Shown: positions 24,735-40,200, counted from the first letter of the stretch. The stretch: 64,000 nt of DNA from Tigriopus japonicus (GCA_010645155.1 CM021320.1:1428965-1492964), one strand, 5' to 3'. Notes: generated by a model from the letters alone, not told the origin. Numbers and translations: made by a program.

Positions 24735-25790
24735 CGAAGTACTTCCGGACTCACTCCGAGTTTCTCTCAGTTCCATTTCAGCCGATAAAAGAGATACTTG
24801 GAGGGTGTATATAAGTAAACCATGGCAGCTTTTACAGCTCATCATAGTGAAACAGCCTTTCTTGGGGTTCAATTTGATTTAGGTTCTGTGTGGAGAAACA
24901 AACTTTTGGGTTTGGAAGAACGGAAATTTCATTTCTGTCAGTGTTATCAAACAATTTACTGAATCGAGGTAAATTACACAACGACGATAAATGACCCCTT
25001 TGAAAGTGAGGGACCTACAAAGTATGAAAAACTTAATATCGTTTCCAAAATATGATTCCATGGCATCTAACAGTGGCTTTTCCATTCGAGTCACCTGTCT
25101 GAGAGTCTCTTGAGAGGGACGAGAGATGGGAGGCTTTTAAGAACGGTTCATAAAGAATTAATGCCTTGCGAATAGATTAAAAGCGCCATGTTTCATCCTG
25201 CCGACTTCCGACATCTTCAGGTCCATCTTCTCAAAGCGAGGCCCATTATTCTCACTTAAACGATAACTTTCGAGGTTAGCCCATCTTCTGCCGTCTAGTC
25301 GGTCGAAACCGAAACACACTGAAAAACACCTGTCCAATAAAATGAGCGAAAAGCGAATCTCGTGTTTTAAGGGTTCTTCAGAGAAGAGAGCCCTTAAGCG
25401 TCTCCAACCACTCGATACATTTCCTCCTAAAATAACTTTCATCGGTGCACGTGTAGCGAAGACTGATGTGAGTAATTTGACTCGAAAATCCAATGGTATT
25501 TGACGGCTGAGTCAAATGATGAAGGACACTTCTTTGCGCTCAAGTGCGATAAGCCTTGGAGTAAGTATTGGATTGTACCATTGGTATACAACCCACTCAC
25601 GAGATCAAATTCCGTTTCGTCATCTTCTTTTTCTACAAAGACTAAGCTACCTCTTCCCCTTGTGAATCTCCTTGAGCAATATTTGAATCGAGTCCGATTC
25701 AAGTATCCTCATCACCTTCGAACGAACACTTGGAACGAAGAGGTAAGTAGTCAGTCGATTGTAGGGAGGTGCTACTACTCGGTTTCCCAT

Positions 25791-25840
25791 TCGTTCGCTC
25801 ACTCATCATTCGTTCGTTGGTTCGTTCGTTCGCTCGCTCA
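25791..25840. repeat. interrupted (TTCG)n microsatellite
   Basis: TTCG and CTCG units with interruptions, similar to the tract at 5299. Confidence 0.75.
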
Positions 25841-27918
25841 AATCTCGCTATTCAGAAAGAGCAAACATTTATCAAAAGCAAAAAAGGTTCCTGAAAGATG
25901 ACGACCACGTTGATGATGAAGATGATGATGATGATGTTGGTGCCCTCACAATCTGTGCTTGAGCCCTGCACCCACCCACCCACACACTCACTTTTTCTCC
26001 CTTCTTTCTTTCTCTCTCTATCTCTCCTTCTCTCCTTCTCTTAGGAAGTTGAGGCGGTTGAGGCTCAAAATATCCATAAAATCCATTTCTGGGCTTGCTA
26101 CTTTCTTGAAAGCATCGATCGATTTGGGTTTGACATTCGGTGTTCATTCAAAACTATCTCAAATCATATGGTGGAACATCCAATGATTGCCACTTCCTTG
26201 CCTCCGAGCGCTTAAAAATAACAACATAGAAATATCAATTTTGATAACAAAAAGGGGAAGAACACATGAGCTAAAAGGCTTGAGGAGACGAGAAAGGATA
26301 AACGAAAAATGTTCCAACGAATTAGTCGTTGAGCAATTTCTTGGAAACCATTCCCCTCAAATGTACCTTCATTCCTTGGAGAATTATCCAGGTCACAGTC
26401 AACTTATACCATTTAAAGTATAGAGTGAACTACTGAGAGCTTCCAAACATTGCAGTGGACATCAATCTTTGACGGCATGAGAAAGCCTAATGCAGTAAGA
26501 GGCCTCTCTCAATCCTCGAGGACCATGCGGTGAATATATGGCTTCACAAGTTGGGCATCACTTAAGAGTCAAAGTTTTGAACTTTGACCAATCAAACTGG
26601 CCCTAAGCAATCAAGCGATCCCTAGATGCTTCGAAAAGAAACAATTTTCTTGATGGAAGAAGGGATTTCAATTCCTTCCTTCAACTTGACGGAGATTCAT
26701 CGCCTACTCGTCGTACAGACACCGAATTTTCTCAAGCTATAAATCTTGCTCCATCTGCTGCTTATTCCACTCTTGACATCTCTCTTTGCCAACGAACTTT
26801 GGTAGCAATAAGTGCGAGAACCAATGGCTCCAAACTCCCGTGAAAACGCCTTGGTATGAAGGTGTAGAAGAGGAAGAACAACCGTGGAACTTGTAAAGAA
26901 GTAGTAGAAAGAAAATTTATCAGCTCTCTGAGCAAGCTGTTGTTCCCGAGGAAGCTGTAATGGAACCGAGCTGGTGGCTCCACGTCAGCTGACAAACCAG
27001 TCTGGACCAGTCTTTCAATCCTTCATTGAGTCAGCTGCAGTCTGAAAAAGAGACTACGTTCCACCACCCGTGAGCAGTGAGCAGGGGGGGGGTCACACAT
27101 TCTCTCTTCCTGGAACACCCTCACTCACAATGGGTACAAGTTGTCTTGATTGATAGAAGTTTTCTCCACGACAAAAATCAAATGAAGGTGGGACAAAGGG
27201 AAAAAACTTGGAGGTTTAATCGAAGAATGGACTCCTCGCTGACAAGGACGGAAGAGGAGGACGAGGAAGGGGAAATCTGTGAAACAAGGAGGGGGGGGGG
27301 GGAGGCCTCGTTCCTATCTCAACTCTTCAAGATCCCCCCTCAAACGAACCCTTTTCCCATATGAGAGAGACTCCACGCGTCTTCACAGAGACTACTCTAT
27401 ACTAGATTTATAGAAGCTTTTAGGAGACCTTCTGTCGACAATTTGTAGCTGCTTTGAGATAGGCATCCGGGCTATTGGCACTAAATTACACGTTCAATTG
27501 CCAAAGAAACGACTTCCTGTCAAGCCAAATATTGATTACTGGCCTTCGGTGGCACCGGGTTACCAAAATATGATCGCATCGCTCTCCATTATCAAAAGCA
27601 AGTGGATAGCTGTCTCGCGTTTCGAATTTCTGGCCTTTTTTGGACTTGCTCGCCAGTTCTACGCTTCTAACCGGCAGAATTTCGACAAGTCTACAATTTG
27701 ACACAACATTCAAGAGCAATGGATTGTCACAACCATACAGGCATTTTGAGTGAGCCCTCGTGCCCATAACCACTTCATCCATCGAAATGGTCAACGGCGA
27801 CCAAGGGTGCTCAAGTTCTGTTTTGCCCACAAGTTTTTGGGATGTAGATTTCCGAGAAGCTGCTTTTGAGAAAACTGACCATACGTCGTTAGTCTATGTT
27901 CCCAATCGAATCCTAAAA

Positions 27919-27943
27919 AGAGAGCGAGAGAGAGAGAGAGAAA
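27919..27943. repeat. (GA)n microsatellite
   Basis: Near-continuous GA dinucleotides. Confidence 0.8.
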
Positions 27944-28087
27944 GAAAAGGAAAAAAGAACTAGCCCCAAGTCGAGCCAGATAAATTAAGTGTTCCATGTC
28001 CTCTTGGAAGAAGACGAAGTAGAGGAGTGTGCCATAGAACCAATTCAGTCTCAAATCGGAGCAAGCACAGAAGGAGACGCACGGCAG

Positions 28088-28110
28088 ACGAACGAACGAA
28101 CGAACGGACG
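28088..28110. repeat. (GAAC)n microsatellite
   Basis: About five ACGA units in the intergenic region. Confidence 0.8.
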
Positions 28111-28246
28111 ATTGAGCTCCATATCCCACTGTGAATCCGAAGAACACACGCACTGTTCGAGGGCGAATTGGTGGGTTCTTGGACGTTCATAGTGTACATA
28201 TGTGGGTGTGCTTGGTTGCTTGCCTGTTTGCTGCATGTTTGGTCGG

Positions 28247-28285
28247 TTGGAAGGAAGGATGGAAGGAAGGATGGATGGATGGATT
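28247..28285. repeat. GGAAGGAT / GGAT repeat
   Basis: GGAAGGAT units followed by GGAT units; a compound simple repeat. Confidence 0.8.
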
Positions 28286-31200
28286 AGGACCATAGAGATG
28301 AAGCTGGACCTGAACATGATGGCTCTTCTCCATTTGACTAGCATGTTTACCTTCCATTACATAGATTACTACCGGACTAAACACTTGCCGGCAAAGAGTT
28401 GTCCTCTAACATGAGTTCATTCACGGAAACCAGAGACAAACATACAGTAATTTTTATTGCGTGTTCATTATTCATCATGAGTTTGTAAATTTAAGGGGTT
28501 TGTAAGGAGCCCATTCTGGGTTCAGGTCTCAGGAGGATAGTCTTTGTTTTCCATGCCTCTCTGAAGAAACCCCAAACTCGATTGTGCCTTGAAAGTTGAA
28601 ATGAAAGATGTTTTTAATGGAAGAGCCAAAGTCATTAAAAACGGAGTAGATTCCCAAGTCACCAATGTACTACTATGCACAAACTACAATATACACACTC
28701 TATTCACTACTCGAACGGTCGTTTTTCTGATTTATAGTCTACCCCAAAGATAACGTTGAGTCCCACAATCCGCTCTGAATGGCCTCAACTACTTGGAGGA
28801 CAAATACATGCTGGAAATGTGCCCTAGGAGACCTGGGAAGGCTCACTCTACTACAGTACTTCAAGGTATCCAAGCTACCAGAAGCCAGGTGGTGAAAATG
28901 TGTTGAAGCATGACTAACTTTGAGCTAGCCAACCATCTTGCTTTGCGACTCTCCTCCAATGGTTCTAACCCCCATCCATCCTTCTATCCATCCATTCGTT
29001 GCTCCCTTTCCTCATAAATGAGGTTGTGGTTGCTAGATGCATTCGCTAGGTTATTGTGCTCAGTCACAGGAAAAAATCCAAGTTCCATCACATTTGCTCA
29101 CTCAATGTGCGAGAAGAGGCCAAGCTAAAGCGAGGCTGAGCGAGTTCTTAGATATTCACATTATGCAAACTGGATCGCGTGTGTTTCTTCAGTACGATTT
29201 GCTTGTTCTGGGTCAGGAGGCCCTCTTTGGAGCATGGTGGTCCAATTGTCGGAGCCCGGTACTTGTGTCCATTAGAATGCACGAGTGCATGGAAATTCAA
29301 AAGAGTATACTGCTACCCACCGAATAGTTACGTACATTCGTAGAAGGCCCTCCCCTAAAGGATTTTGCTATTCAAGGGAGCTCACAAGTGGGCACTCCAT
29401 CCATCTTGAATGAGCGAAAAAGTCCATTCCGAGGCGTTGAGTCTTCTCTCAACAAAAGGTCTCCATCTCAGCCAGTCCTTTTGGGATGTGTTGGGTGGAT
29501 GGGTGTCTCTCGGTGGGATCGAGCGGAGGGCAAAGAAAGCCGGGTAATTGTATAAATAAGCGACTTTCATCTCGTAACAAGGCGCTAGTTTAGGGAGTGC
29601 AGTGTCTGATAACCAAATTTCTCTTATTATATGAACCGCCTTGTCGTTCCAGGAGAAAGAACTCTTGGTTGGTTAGGTTAGAAAATGGCCGCCTTTGCTA
29701 TTAAGCCAGGGTACCTTGGGACAAGGAAAGATGTTGATACTGTCATCACAATCGTCATTGTTCTTTGCTTGTGTGCTTGTTTGCTCGGTGACAAAAAGAG
29801 GTGATCAATCGCCGGTCTGGGTTTGAGTAATCCCGGGTTAAACATTAGTGGCCAACACGCAAGCTTATCACCCTAAGGTTACAATGGTTACAAACATGGT
29901 ACTAGATTCATTTCCCATTGCCAGAAGAAGAGGACGTTCCATTCCGCAGTTTTTTTTTGTTTCCACAGGGGCTTTTCCCTTCCTACTTTTTTTTCTCTTC
30001 CGCTCGCTTGTGAAAAATTCGATGAATGTCAAGAGGGAGTGAAGGCCAACTTCCCGAAGAAAAATGTCATTTGTCATGAAATTTCACGTCTCTCTTGTTT
30101 CTTTCTGGCCTCCCCTCTCGCTTACAGTATTTCTTTCTGGTTTGGCTAGAAGCAAAAGCAACATTTGACGACTTGCTCTCAAGCCAGCCAGCATCCAAAC
30201 ACGAATGAAGCTCCAAAAGAGGGAGACGTCTTCCTCCCATGCGATGTCCACTTTCAAAATTGATATCGGTTTCTTCTATTCACATCAGTTTATGGTTTAT
30301 TTCTATTGGAAGTTGCTAGAGCATGTCCTTGAAAGAGGAAAAACGAGGCAGTGTTGCTTCCCTCGTGTAGGACTTCACTTGACAATAGAAAGAAATGGTT
30401 TCTCTTGTACAATGAAGTGGCCCTTGTCTGGATATGGAATAACTTGGCATTTCTGCCGAGATCACTCGATCTTCGAGCAAGATATATTCTGTGAAAGAAT
30501 GGTGGCAGGCAATGGGATCATTCTCCTCTGGCGTTGTTCAGATTGTCGTCTAATATTTCTTGCCGCACAGCAAGCTCAAGAGGAGAGGTCATCTCCAATG
30601 TTCACTTCCGGCTACTTTTGGAACCGACGAGGAATCAATTTTGGTCCAAAAGTGAAGAAGAAAGAGAGCCCGTCACACTTTTATATCAATCACTGTGACC
30701 CTGGAAGAAAATTGCTCATGTTGGGCCGAGGGGTGAAGTGCGGAAATGGATTCCGGTCCCCTATTCTAACACTCGCTCGCAGAAAGACAGGCCATTCGTT
30801 AGTTCTGGCACTGAGTTGAAAGTGTCCAAGTCCTCCAATGTCCGTGCAGTTAAGCACTCGTGTCAACCCAAGTTGGAATGCGAAATTTGGTCTGGCCTGA
30901 AAAGACCATTTTGACAAGGAAAGGGTAAATTTATGCATATTTTGTGTGACGATTTTTCTGTTGCGTTCATGTACTGCTGAATATATTCGTTGATTTTCAT
31001 CACTGCAGAGCTCAATTCAGACGACAGTCATCGAGCTGGTTTTGTTGAACGGATATGTTGGATGAAGTGGGTGTTGCACCGAATCTGCACTCCCATGGGA
31101 TACTAATGGCAATTTGTCAGACTTGCAAATGTTCAAACCGCAATGTTTTCTTTTCAGTGTGATGCTTCGAGTTATTTTAGCATAAATCAAGCTGTGCCTC

Positions 31201-34200
31201 GAGGAGACAGATGAACGACCCTGTACTCGATTTCATTGAGGGGCCAAGCTCTTCTTTTTGTGCCGCACTATTTTGGCTCTAAATCTCGTTTGAAAATGAT
31301 AGTTCCAAATGGAGGAGGCGATCCACGGCACCATCCTCGGGAAAAGCTCTTCTCTGCGTCTGTCTAAGCCAGGACAAAAACTGCCAAGAGCTTTAGCTCT
31401 GGTGAGAGACAACCAGATGAACAGCTGAACCAAGCAAGGGTTGGAATCATTCGAGAAAACCCTCCTCCTCCTCCTACTTCTTCAACTGCTACTGGTTTCT
31501 TCGTGTAGGAACCACCACTTGGTGCACAAAGAGGCCATCCAAAGCCAAGGTGGTGGTTTGGAAGCGACCTCGAAAAATAAATCAATTTGTGCAAAAAAAG
31601 AGGGCAGACCCAATCCGGCAAAAAGAAGCTAAAGAATAACGAGCCTCTGGCTTGAAATATTTGGTGGATCAAACTATCCAAAATCCCAGGGAAATTGCAA
31701 ATAAACAAAGTGAGAAGAAGTTTTGAAACAGGCTTTGGCAGTAAAAGGAGAAGAAGAAGAAAAAAGAGGAAGTAGAAGTGGTGGTAGTAATGTTTGGAGC
31801 AGGTATCAGGGTAAGAAATGGAGCGAGAATGTGCCCAAGTCTCCAAAGCAAAGCGAGAAAAAAGACAAAGGCGTTGACGACCAAAGAATGGAGGAAGAAG
31901 ATATCTCTGGCAAACACGTTCCAACTTGGCTCGTGAGAGAATGTGAGGAAATTTTTACATTCCAATCCTAGTCCGAAAGAGGACAAACTCACTCACACAC
32001 ACATATATACACCCACTCGTCTTCCCACCAGCGAATAGTAAAGGAGTGGACTAGGGGGTTACTGCCTACCTACAAACGACAAATGCAAAAATCCGGCTCT
32101 TTGTGGTTGGCACCAGATCTCAAGAATGGAAAAGTTCTACTTTTCAGTTGCTTCCTCGAGGTCTTCTTTCTTTGGCGTCTCACACCGTTACTGTTCAGGA
32201 TGTCTGCCAAACGGATTGTCGAGGGTGTATTCCGCAAATTGGGCCAACTCCAAATTCGGGCATTCGGGAAAGTCAACCGCTCGAAAGAGAAGAGGCAAGA
32301 AGGGTAAGCAGTAAGCACGCGACGAAGTGGCGTTAATCTGGGGGAAATTGAATTAATTCGCCATTTTTGCACCTGACTGATAAGCCAATCCACCATAGGA
32401 CAATCTCCAAGTCTGGGCACGATGATGAAAAGAAACCTCTTTGCATGTTAATGGGTCGATAAAAGTAAGTAGAAGCTTAAAGACTCGACGAGAGACTGTC
32501 TCAAGGGCACTCTTGGCGCCATTCAAAACGAGGTCGCTCAACATGGCGTCACTCAAACATGCACACCATCCCAACCACCTTCATTTGGGCTTTAACATAC
32601 ACTTTTCAACCTGTTCCCTTCTGGTCTGGATCGCCCATCAAGTAAGATATGGCTGTGGATCGGTCGTCTAGCCACGAAACCGTGAGAGTGTCATGAAAAA
32701 TGAAATTTTCCCAAGGCCAGCCTTCGCCATTGGCCTCATTTATTGGTAGAAAAAAATAGAGAGAGAGAGAGAGAAACCTTCATCTTAGGTCCGTTTCTCA
32801 CGATCCCTTGAGTATTGAGCAATTCCTGTCATCGTGAAAGCGTGGTTTTGGAGTGGCAAATCTTGCCTCAGATCGAGCATATCACATAATAGCACTTGCC
32901 AAGATTAATCCGTCTAATATGCTTATTCGACGAGCGAATTCTAGAATAACTCTCAGTGACGACTGAGAAGGGAATGATGCACCAAACATGCTACATCCAC
33001 CCACACTACCGCTCCTCATATCATTCCAAATGGGAGATGCAATATCTTCATCCAAGTTTTCGTTTTCTGGCATCCAGGCCGAGAGTCCAACCCCCAAAGA
33101 GGCCAAGCACCAATCTCATAAATTGTTTTCTTTGCCCACTGAAATTGGGCATTTAAAAAATTGCCAATATCCTATGAAAGGGTCAAGGCCAATCGATGAA
33201 AAGGCCAGTGCAAAGTGAGCCTTTCTCAATTTGAGTCGTCCGTTTTATGGTCATTGAGCGAGGCCAAGGTGTGAGGCCTTGCTGACCTGATACGATTCTC
33301 ATACTAATCATTCACACCATGATGAGCGATTAGATACGTACAGTGAAAGTGAAGGTCCTTTCCATGTTCCAACGAATGTCTTCTTCTGGCAAGCAATTTG
33401 CTCGCACCTCGAACAACCTCAACTAAGCCATGAATAATTACAGGATGTGCGTGTCATCCGTCGTCGATCCCATCGCCTGTATTCTATCTTGGGGTTGGTA
33501 AATCTATCTAATGTATGTGTCTACCACAAAGTAAACCATGTGTAACACGGTTGGAAGGGACTAGCTTGAAAATCGCGATATTGGAAAAAGATGACACGCC
33601 AAAAAGGGAATATGTCTCCGTTAGGAGAGTACTGCAAATCTCTTTTTATTATTCAAATTTGATCCAACGCCGAATGAAAATAGTTAACAACATGCTCTGA
33701 CGTTGCGAAAGAGTTTCTTTTGAGATATGGAACAATGTTCTACTTTCTTCTCATTCCCACTCGAAACACATATTTGTGTCAACCGTAGGCTTTCAGGGTC
33801 TCATCTGTGATTGATTTCAGTTATGCATGAGGCGAGGAGCTTCGAGCACCACCAGCTCGAACGCGACCTGCATGCACTCTCAAAAGGGTCCCCGCTCAAG
33901 GCTAGAAAGCATTGGAGCATCCCGTGGAGTAGTGGAACACACAGGCACATCCTGCTGGTATGCATACTGTATGTGTACCTACTGTACATGGTACATGCAT
34001 GCTTAGCTACGTACAACAAGAAGCCAAGCCAAGAACTTTGGAACCCAAATGTCCTTTAGGTGTCTGGGACGGATAATGATAGAAGTGTAGTAGCACTTTG
34101 TCGGCTAGAAACAGAACTAACTATTCATCCAACAAAGACGTAAGAGCAGGGCCCGGACCAGACTTCAGCCAGGCCCACTCCAATCGTGGTGCCGTTCTTG

Positions 34201-37200
34201 TATGCATGTCTGTATGTATGGTTGTGCATGTACATACACCATCCACTCTAATAACAGCATTAACAACCATCGTTCCTTGGATAGGATCCCTGGTTTCTGG
34301 CGGATGTGTGGAAAGAAAAAATATCACTCACACTCATTTTCCTCTTCCTCGTTGGTAGCGAGTTTGGCAGATATTGACGCCTCAATTGGGAACAAAAGAC
34401 AAGGAACACAGATGTGGTTTAAGGTGATCTGATCGTGAGCTTCGACTGGAAAGAGTGTTTTCCTCGCTGGCATGAACCACCATCCAACGTCATCGCCTGC
34501 CCACATAAGCTCTTCTTTGATAGTGAACAATTAATCCTACATGCTCTTCGTGACTAATATGTCTTTTTTGGCACAGCTAAGCGTGTCTCGTGCCAACTTA
34601 ATTTCCTGGAGGCAAGTAAATAACACTCAACCAAGGATGGGTTCCATACGACACAAAAGATCAGGAGACCACCAAGTCGTTTGCTAGCGTCAGCCATCAA
34701 GTTCTTCTTCTCCTTCGTTTGGTTCTCCTTTCTCACAGAAACCACGCAATCTTTCAACCACAGCGGAGTAGCCTCACGATGGTCGAGTGGGAACCAGGCC
34801 AATAAAAGAGTCGTCTAGCAGACTATGTTTAGAGTCAATGATAAATCGTTCCATTTTGATAGAGACATTCATAAATTAATGTATTCATATAGTGCTTACA
34901 AACATACATGCACACTGTCGATATGAATAGGCCAGAGATTTTCACGGTCTGTGGGTTCCGGAGACATTAGTTATGGAACATCTCATTTTGGTCGCAAGTC
35001 TGGTCACCAGGCACCTTATTTGGACCTCTTTGTCAAGAGAAAGAATATGGGTTTCAAAGAATCATAAATCCTCAAATGTACAAGGAAAATGTGCCTTGGA
35101 GTAGATGAGATGCAATATTCTTCTCGAGACATGTAATTGGTTACTCGCAACTCAAGTCAACGGAATGACTTTGCTTCTTTGTTACTTCTGTGGCGAAGGT
35201 TTACAAGCTGAAAGCCATCATTAGGATTCCAAATGCTCTCGCAACGCTGAGCCTATTGAGTGCACTTCTCTCACAAGTTATAACTACTAGAAGACTCCCA
35301 AGTATGTACACTTTCCATGATTCTATGAAGTGAGATCTTCGGTCATTTAGTCTTCACGTGGACTAAGTAATTGCGTTCTGTCAAAGTCAGCCAAGCTTTC
35401 GTAAGCGTGCAATGCAATGAAAGCCCGAAGGAAATGTTGGAGATTGCTTGCATTCAGGTGGTGCGATCGTTGAATGAACATGTAGGTTCCACTTAATCTG
35501 GGTTAATTGAGAACCCATTTAGGGCATGCACACCAATTAGGTGCAACAATGAGTGGCTGTTGCCGGGTCATTGAAGTGGAACAACTAACTTCAAGACTTT
35601 GGTCACCCAGGAGAGCAAGCAGGAGCAACCTTGGACCAACAAAAACAATTTGACACACGAACGTTCTCATTTAGACACTGAGATAATTATACAGTAGGCG
35701 AAAATACGTATGTAATAACATCCTTCAGTTAGGCATTCAGCTGAACTTTCAGTTCATGTAAATAAGTATTGCATGAAGCATAAAAGCAGCAAGCGACCGA
35801 TTTCATGTTCCCAATTTGAATTAAACGGCAACAATACTAGTTGCTATAAACCACTTGTCATTTTTGGGTTGGCATCATTTCGCGAGGATTTTGTGAAGTG
35901 ATGCCACATCTTGATCCGAAATAATTGGATGGAAAGACGGATGACTGAATCATGCAACAAGACAGTAATGGATTGCAAAACCATCTGTGCATGCACTCTG
36001 TCGATAAAATATGTTGAACACTGTAAGTACATTGTTCCAACTCAACTACAATAGGCGTTTTTGTCTGTCATTCGTCATTCATAAAAGTTCTTTTTCCTCC
36101 GGTTTTTGCACCGAAATGCACCACCACCTACTCAAGTACCAGCTTCAAGAGCTCAAACGAGCTTGTTCGTGAAGGTTAATGGTTGGTGTACTATTCTAAA
36201 TTGTTGGGAAACCCGGTTTGAAGACGAGAAATCATTCTTGGAACTTCTTCATTTGCAATATTTTCAACCACTGTAGTTCAACTTAATCTAGCCCCACGAT
36301 TACGCGTCAAAGTTGGACTGAGGATCACGCAATTCTCTTGAAACTCGGCCACTTTTTCGCTGGAACTGGAGTGCTACATTCACTCAATTTCAGAGATTGG
36401 ATGGACTAGCTCTGAAGGAACATTTGATTGATCTACGTCGGTAATTCTTATTGCACAAGGTGAAGATGTAGCTATTCAGAGAGAGGGAGAGAGTCTTCTT
36501 TTTCTGAGTAAAGAGTAGCACTCTGAATAATCTCCCTAACGAATTCTATTGCCATTTCACTTAGTGGAGCATGATGGAACGCTTTTAGAGCGAAGCAGGA
36601 CTCCCTCCAGTTCATGTTCGCCTGCCTCAAACGAAACCCAAACCATTTCTCCCTTCAAGGGCTCATTCTCAGCCAAGATGAATTACGTGTCCAATTTGCT
36701 AGCAGTCTGTTCCAACTTAGAACGTGCCACCTCATTAGAGTCTGACTAGGCTCTTAATTGCCCTGTTCATGCACATGGGCCAACGAGCATGGGTACCAAA
36801 GATGAGCAGGACTGACTGAAGATGGCAGAAAGCATACCATAATATAACTACCATACCAAGTCTTCCTCTTCCTCGTCGTCGACCTGATTTCACATCGAAC
36901 AAATATGACGACAGTGTCAACCTCCTCACTCTCGTTAAGCAGGTCCCTTTGGCCCAGAATATAGTGCTACGTTTACGACAACGTATACTAGATGCAAGGG
37001 CCTTTGAAAAGAGACCCATTTTCCCTCATTATGCACATGGTTGCCTTCAAATTTTGCCTCCTTTCCCTCTCTCTTTCTCATTGGTAGGCTTGATAGAAGA
37101 AGCAAAGAAGTGAAAGCGAGGCCATATCCGTACATACTACATAGAACCGAGTCAGCAAAGTGAGCTACTAGCTCCGTCGAACTCTGGAGTCTGCTAAACC

Positions 37201-40200
37201 AGAGAGAAAGTGGCAGCATATCCATCGGAAAATCAGTGAGCAAGTGACACATGAGGAATTACCGGTCTGGCGAGAAAATGTCATTTCAAGCTCCACATAC
37301 GGAAAGAGGAGTAGAGGTAGGTACAAGTGACACACGCACAAGAAGCAGGATATGAATGAAAAGAGGTAGGTAGGTAGGTTAGTAGCGAGGTCGAACCATG
37401 CAATCACTGCGACCTTTGGCCATCGAACCAAGGGGTGTCCAACAGATGTAAAGCACTTGATACAAACACTAGCGAGTGGTTGCCCTTGATCCAATAAAAT
37501 ATATGGAACATTTGAATTCGGGAATGCCGGAGGTGGAGAGTTCCACTTTTAGTTGTTTTCTATTTTTTGTAATTTGTTTGAATGTTAGCACCGTCCACGC
37601 AAATTGGCAGTTCCATTCCAGGCGCAACAAATAGATTGAAGGACAAGCCGCTGAATTTGGAAAACTTTTTGTTGTCGAACTTTCATAGGTGCAAATTTGC
37701 CCGGGGAACTAACAATTGGAACCTCCACCTTACAAAATGGACAGACTCGAAGTTGGCGGATGTTGGCCAACTTTGGCCAAAATGCCCAAGTCCCTTCCTT
37801 CCTTCCTTTCCTTCCCTCTATGTATTTAGTCTTTATAGAAAATACATTCGCTCGTCTTCTCGTTCGTTCTTCTACGTACACATACGCACCCGTCGATAAA
37901 ACGGATGGTCTCAAACACGTACGGGAACTAAAAAGAGCCCAACATCGATGGTGAGCTCCATGTGGAATTCCAATGACACGTTCTCCGTCCCTGATGATGG
38001 ATTTCAGGGGCCATGGCCTCTGAGCCTCAAATTTTGTGCTGATGTCCACAAGAAACTGCCATTGTGACACGAGATCCACCAATCTGTGGAGACTCTAGTG
38101 TCTCGAGCTCGAACTGGAGGAGAAACATTTGTCGTCTGAACTGTGCGTGGTTCGTTCCCTCTAGTCCTGTACTGAGCTACGTACTACCAGAGTTCCATCG
38201 TCTTCGTCTCCATAGTATGGTAGGGTACCTACGTCTAGTAAGAGTGGCCCTGATAATAGCTGTAGTGCTTGCTAGAGGTACGTGGTAGTAGAGCTCAAGT
38301 TAGTTGTAGGGTCGGAGATTGTCACGTGGATTTAGAACATGCAATGGCCAAGAAGAAGGGGCCATCGTCACCACAGGAGAATCAGAACTGCTTCGTCAAT
38401 AGGTTTTGGGCTAGCATGAAGTATGCCACCAATATGTTCCAAGACCCAAGGTTAAGTGCGAGGAGCCGACTCGGATAAAATGGGATGCCTGTGGGTAATG
38501 AATGATGAATATATTCATTTGCTAGGTCGACATTTCTCCATTCTGAGAGATGAATCAGGTCATAGAGTCTCTCGTTAACTAGATATTGGAACATTATCAG
38601 TCGGGAAATCTCACACGGGAAGGTAAAAGATTCCGTAGTTCCATTCACTCTGAGCAGCTACCTTCTTTTCAATATTTACGGCCGGCCGTCTTTTCGAATT
38701 ATCGACCCAGCCAAGGCAATTTCGCCAACTACTACCATAATGAAAATTATTAACGGATAGCGAAAAGACAGGCAGAAAGCCAGCTAACTAGCAAGTAAGC
38801 AAGCAAGTGAGCTGGTCCCGTTTCTTGTCGTCTTATATTGTTGTGCAATGATAAGTCATGGCTCAGCCATTGTTGTGTGTATGAGGCCATCGTCCTGGTT
38901 ACTGTTCATTGTGCCGTATGAGTATCAGGACTCTGCACCATTCCAAGTCAAACGAGACTGGCTGTTATTTTTGCCTCTAAGCCATAATTTTGGACCCGGT
39001 TAGCACTGCTCACTTAAGCTCACCACGCTAACCAGAACCCTATCCGTGAGAAGAGCGAGAGAAAGAAAGAAAGACAGAGCGATACAGAAAGAGAGGGAGA
39101 AAGATCGTGCGTGGTCTGCGCTGCCATATCAAATTGGATTACCTCTGCAAGCCCCTAAAATCCAATTGTTATTGTTGGCAAAGCTTTCATCTCACCCTTT
39201 TGAGTCGGAAGTGAACCAGGATGTAAGCCCTTCCCAATGTCACTCGTCTTTTGGGTGTCTGGTCGGATATCTCAAAGCTCAAACTTGTCACGCTACCTGG
39301 TGAATCATTGCACAACACAATTGGCACCGATAAACCGTCTCCATCTCAGGTGCAGTCATTCCTAGAGAGCGAGGAAGCACAAACAAAACACGCCCCGTCG
39401 AAGGTTGGACCCAAAGAGCTTTGGAGCCGAAATATGTCAGGACTTGAGCATACTATCCATCAGCAGATGAATTTGACCTCGACCGGGGGAGACTACGTAA
39501 GCGGTCACTGGTTCCATGGGATGGACCCTTCAGGCCGAGTCAGCCAGTCATCGGCCATCCGTTCTCGAACGCGAATTGGGCCTCATTCTATCCCAGATCG
39601 TTCCTGACTCACGTTGTTGTAGTTGTTGTGGTTGTTGTTGTCCCATTGCTCTTGGCCGAGAGGGGAAGGAAGGGTCATCGGCAAAGAACTCCAGAGGGCT
39701 CCTCGACTCCACGTACGACCACAGGGAAACAAATGACTTCTTCTCAGTTTTTGGACAAGACTGCCCTGATTTTTAGAGTGAAGACAAACAAGGATAGTAG
39801 TTGGTTGAGGCCGAGGTGGATCGGAGAAGAAACGCCAACGACTTGGGTATTTCTTGGACCAACATGGACTACGAAGGTACTATACCAAAGGCAGCCTACC
39901 AACCCAACCAACCAACCAACGGCTCTGGCGCCACTTTCAATCAGGATAATGGAATGCTGACCAAGCAAATATATTCCAGTCCCGCATTCGATTATACTAC
40001 AAGCACTGGCATTGAATTCCAAGGTGATGTTGATTTCTGGATCATGTCTTCTTGCCTTTGCGGGCTTTTCTATTTGGACAATTTCCCATCCGGGATAGTA
40101 GAGCCAGTTTATTGTATGTTACTTTTGTCGCAATAAGGCTCTAAATGCCATCAAGACTCACAATTTAATGCGGCTACCAGGGATACGTCGTTACACTTTA

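Noticed and set aside
24459..24872. ORFs spanning the N run
   Set aside because: They are translations through unknown bases and have no meaning.
30205..30819. 204-codon plus-strand ORF
   Set aside because: No recognisable motif, no splice or transcript signals to extend it, and about the length expected by chance over 26 kb of intergenic DNA.
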